From Pocillopora verrucosa (Eukaryota > Cnidaria > Anthozoa > Scleractinia > Pocilloporidae), in assembly GCF_036669915.1 (NCBI RefSeq), contig NC_089314.1, positions 4,845,120-4,909,119 of the forward strand: a DNA stretch of 64,000 nucleotides. The letters run 5' to 3'. Positions 60,975 through 64,000 of this stretch are shown here, in pieces. The notes below the pieces were generated by a model. The model saw nothing but the letters and a program-made list of their open reading frames with translations, had not been told where the DNA came from and searched no databases. The position numbers and the translations under genes were made by a program. The first letter of the stretch is position 1. Each line of letters starts with the position of its first letter.

Positions 60975-63790
60975 AAAACGCCGACACTTTATGGAAACAA
61001 AAACAAATGAGATCAATGTCAGAGTTTGAAAAAGTGCGCACCTACCCCTCCCCTAAACCAACAACAGTAAACCAATAACAACTTAGGGTTGATGTTGGGT
61101 TAAGGGAGGGGTTGGCGCGTAGTTGCTCAGATACTAACATTGATCCAACATATGTCTGTAAATACTTTGTTGGTGGTTAATTTAGCAAGTCAGACGATAA
61201 ACCTCACCATGTTCTTGGGAGAATATTGGTTCCATCAACGTACTCTCCCCACATACACCCAGTACCACCTATCACTAACTCTTTTTGTTCTTCAGTACCT
61301 GGAAAAATAATATCCAGTCAAAAATACGATTATTAAATTTAAATATGTCATAATTTGACCCCCCAAAAGTATCCTTAAATGCGAGAAAACGGTTTAAAAG
61401 AAAGGAGAATAAACAAGAACAACACGCCCGCATAAAAATGAACTTAAATTAAGTTTAAACATCTTTCTTACCAGTGAAGTCTGTTGGTTCACAGGTGTAG
61501 TACTACAAAAACAATCCACAGAAAATAGTTTAAAATTAATACAATAAAACACGAACAAACAAACAAGCAAAACAGAGGAAACAGAATAAAGAAACACTGG
61601 TGACGGAGAATGTTTCCTGCAACGGTCCATATCGCCGATATGAATCATTTCCACAGCTAGTTTCCTCAAAAGTTGTTGCTGCCTGCTAACGCACCCACCG
61701 ATATAACAAAGTAGTTTCTCTCGAAAATATCTTATCGATTTTTAACTTGCTAATTATATTATAACACATGTGTCTGATAACATAGACGATAAATAAACAA
61801 GTTTTCAATTACGAAAACAGTCAAATGCGCTCCAATCCAACGTCAAATACAGATCATAAGTGCCAAGTGCCCTCGACACTTCCTTTTTCACGCCTGCAGG
61901 AAAAATATGCATGTATGCATGGAACTGCTGTAGAAAGTACTTAAACGTTTTAAGTTTTTTGCCGCCTTCTCTCGTGCCAGGGGAAAAAGAGGAGGAGGAC
62001 CCGTAGAAAATCGTCTTAGCGGTCTAACGAGTACGCATATGCAAACGCTGAGGGCGTAATCAAGCGGTTTCCGACACTGCATAATAAGCAAGGAGAAAGA
62101 AAAAGTAACTCAAGCTGGAATACTGCTGCACAACGGCGTTTTGAAAACTTAAAACATTTTTAGTAAAGCTAAAAACCAATCACAGTAACCGCAACTGAAT
62201 TACTATTTATTTAAAGGGACTGGAAACTCTACTCAAATTTACCGCGGCGTTTGAGCGTGGCGTTTTCCCTAAACTAACTTCAACGTAAAATTGGCACGCA
62301 GTCAACGAAAACTGATCTATTTGCGCATGCCCGACAGTTGACTGCTGTGTTACCCGGAAAGGAAAAATTGGTATCTTGCTCCTAAATACCTTATCCCAGT
62401 CAATTCTATATTGTATTCTGTTCAGGTACCAACAAGCCGACAGAATTGTTCTCAATCCCTTGCTTGTGACTTTTTCCATTTCCTTTTTCCAGCCCGCTTT
62501 CCAAACATTCACCACAGTATCGGGAAGTACTTTGATGTCGTTATCCACAACTTCTTGCCACACAATATAACTTTTACCAAGTCCCTCCACAATTGACAGC
62601 AGGCTAAAAATTGGAGGAAAGATCACCTCAGTTTCAGGTGGTTAAGTACAGGGTCTTTCAACGCCAAAATATGAAAATGTACTGCCTACTTTTTGATTGC
62701 GGTGGCGCCAATTTTCGCGGGCTGCAAGTCATGTCTGCGTTCTGACTGGTCGATACACGAGCCTTATTACAGCGTTTTGATTGGCCATTCTTCAGCAGTC
62801 ACTGATCTTCAGCAGTCACTGACATGCTTTCTTCAGTTTTTTTTCAAGCAAGCGAGGATTTTTTATTTTTTATTCATGGACTGTTGCGTAAAGCTATTAA
62901 AGTTAAGTCATCGTCTAAAAAAAGGAGAGAAAAAAGGAAAACTCGCACAAGATTTGTTCTTACTGTTGCTCATAATACTGCTCAAGCAAAGAATAGTTTT
63001 GCCCATATCCCATTTTCTTCATCCACGTTGTAATGTTCGGATTACTTGCCCTGATGAGCAAATGACAATAGACATCAGTATAAAAAACAGTTAAACAATT
63101 AAGAAATGTAAAATGGTTTCCGTGTTTACATAGCCTGATGTAAACACGCGGGAGGTTGGGAGAACACGAGATAAGCGTAGGAAACCACGACGCGAAGCGG
63201 AGTGGTTTCCAGCTTATCGTTCTCCCAACCTCCCAACCTTGCTGCTATAACTATAGAGTACGAATATCCACTGGAAAGATATAAAAAAATCGTCACGAGG
63301 AAAAAACGACGAGTGTGATTGTGCGTATAGTTTGCTGGCTCTAGGCATAAGGAATGCCTTGTAAATGAGGAACTGAGGTCACCCTGATTTTAAACGAACA
63401 CGTCATTTTCAGGAAGCCTCATAATATAGATATACAAGGTGACCAAGCAGGGAAACCTTCTAAGAGATAGTTAGATCGACCAGTCGGATCATTGAGTCCC
63501 ACACGGTATTCACCATTTGACATTCTAAAGAACTATTTATAAAAATAAGGGAAACTCAGATCAGCTGATTAGTTGTTTGGTTTCATCAACAAGTGACGTC
63601 AGTCAAGTTCCGCTCATCAGTAGTAAAGAGCCGAAGTTGCAACATCATGATGTCATACCAACAGGTGTCCCTAACTTCATCTCCTCCCAAGTGAAGATAA
63701 TGATCAGGAAATTTTTCAGCAACCTCTGAAAAGAATTTCTTCAAGAAAGTGTAGGTGGAGTCTAGAGTTGGGTTTATTGGTCCAAATGTT
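60074..63790 (-). CDS. Beta-hexosaminidase (GH20), C-terminal seven exons
   Basis: Minus-strand exons 63790-63659, 63050-62964, 62603-62390, 61502-61472, 61298-61208, 60707-60603 and 60137-60074 join in frame through about 240 residues to a TAG. The 5' exons lie beyond the right edge. The first exon holds the catalytic Asp-Glu pair (YLHLGGDEV) followed by TCW. Later come [16 protein letters not shown], the substrate-pocket motifs KSYIVWQEV and [18 protein letters not shown] and GERLWS. It ends [11 protein letters not shown]. Family knowledge: lysosomal GH20 enzyme removing terminal N-acetylhexosamine from glycoconjugates and chitin fragments. Some usually constant positions differ (GGTGCMWGE for GGEACMWGE, PRTW for PRLW, AVGERLW for AVAERLW). 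No stop or frameshift was found, so it may be active. HEXA versus HEXB cannot be assigned. Confidence 0.88.
61033..61127. repeat. Foldback element in a hexosaminidase intron
   Basis: The left arm GTGCGCACCTACCCCTCCCC pairs imperfectly with the right arm AAGGGAGGGGTTGGCGCGTA. The internal AACAAC/GTTGG parts also pair. Non-coding. Confidence 0.6.
63121..63235. repeat. Compound hairpin element
   Basis: A small palindrome CGTGTTTACA..TGTAAACACG (63121-63148) is followed by a larger one, GGGAGGTTGGGAGAACACGA..ATCGTTCTCCCAACCTCCC. The latter has an inner GGAAACCAC/GTGGTTTCC stem. In an intron of the hexosaminidase gene. Confidence 0.7.
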
Positions 63791-63816
63791 CTGCAAATTG
63801 GAGAACATATAAAATC

Positions 63817-64000
63817 AACCTTCAGACCCTAATAGTAGTATGAATATTCTCCATACTGTTCTCCATACATTTCTTAAGGTACTGACAAGGAGAATTTGTT
63901 AAACTATCAAAAACTTCTTTAGTTGGTGATCATTTCCTTTGTTCCCATGACCTTAATGTGTGATTCACGGGTGATATTGTGAGGAGAAATTAGATGCTAA
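63817..64000 (+). repeat. MITE family C copy, cut by the window edge
   Basis: It matches 23120-23332 in the same orientation (ATATTCTCCATACTGTTCTC, TCATTTCCTTTGTTCCCATG, GGAGAAATTAGATGCT). It lies just upstream of the first visible hexosaminidase exon, so in an intron of that gene. Confidence 0.65.

Noticed and set aside
62693..63094. Plus-strand frames in the hexosaminidase intron and exon region
   Set aside because: They run antisense over the genuine minus-strand exon at 62964-63050 and have no domain.
1..64000. CRISPR arrays, operons or bacterial-type systems
   Set aside because: All supported genes are spliced and animal-like; no spaced direct-repeat array or prokaryotic gene cluster was seen.

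Overview
The window is animal nuclear DNA, most likely from an anthozoan cnidarian such as a stony coral or sea anemone. Genes are split by introns with GT..AG borders that keep the reading frame. Proteins resemble metazoan families, the DNA is AT-rich, and introns and spacers are full of short foldback elements and tRNA-derived repeats of the kind common in coral genomes. The species assignment is inference. All exon borders below were set by hand from splice signals, frame continuity and family conservation.

Layout: (1) 309-4205 (+), the 3' part of a secreted protein with a sushi-like module, two GCC2/GCC3 cysteine-rich modules and a split Ig domain. (2) 6307-15900, three paralogous small secreted proteins: two on + with one identically placed intron and a hydrophobic, GPI-anchor-like C-terminus, and one on - with no intron and a different basic tail. 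I cannot name the family firmly; it recalls the N-terminal half of CCDC3 or an NTR-like fold. (3) 21437-27547 (+), a complete nine-exon JMJD6 orthologue with the iron ligands at the human positions. (4) 27548-35218, a gene-poor repeat-rich stretch that includes a truncated, stop-containing copy of the last two exons of a beta-hexosaminidase gene. (5) 35219-43454 (+), a complete eight-exon ZIP8/ZIP14-type metal transporter. (6) 47444-58737 (+), a complete thirteen-exon two-RRM DAZAP1/hnRNP-like RNA-binding protein. (7) 60074-63790 (-), the C-terminal seven exons of a beta-hexosaminidase, running off the right edge and tail-to-tail with the RRM gene.

The genes do not form an operon or an obvious pathway. 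The points most worth a second look are the three-paralogue secreted family, where one copy has lost two cysteines together with the linker between them, and the 1.6 kb inverted duplication linking the intact hexosaminidase 3' end near 60 kb with a broken copy near 32 kb. The density and family structure of the miniature elements inside introns is also notable, as are the inverted tRNA-SINE pairs in the RRM gene.
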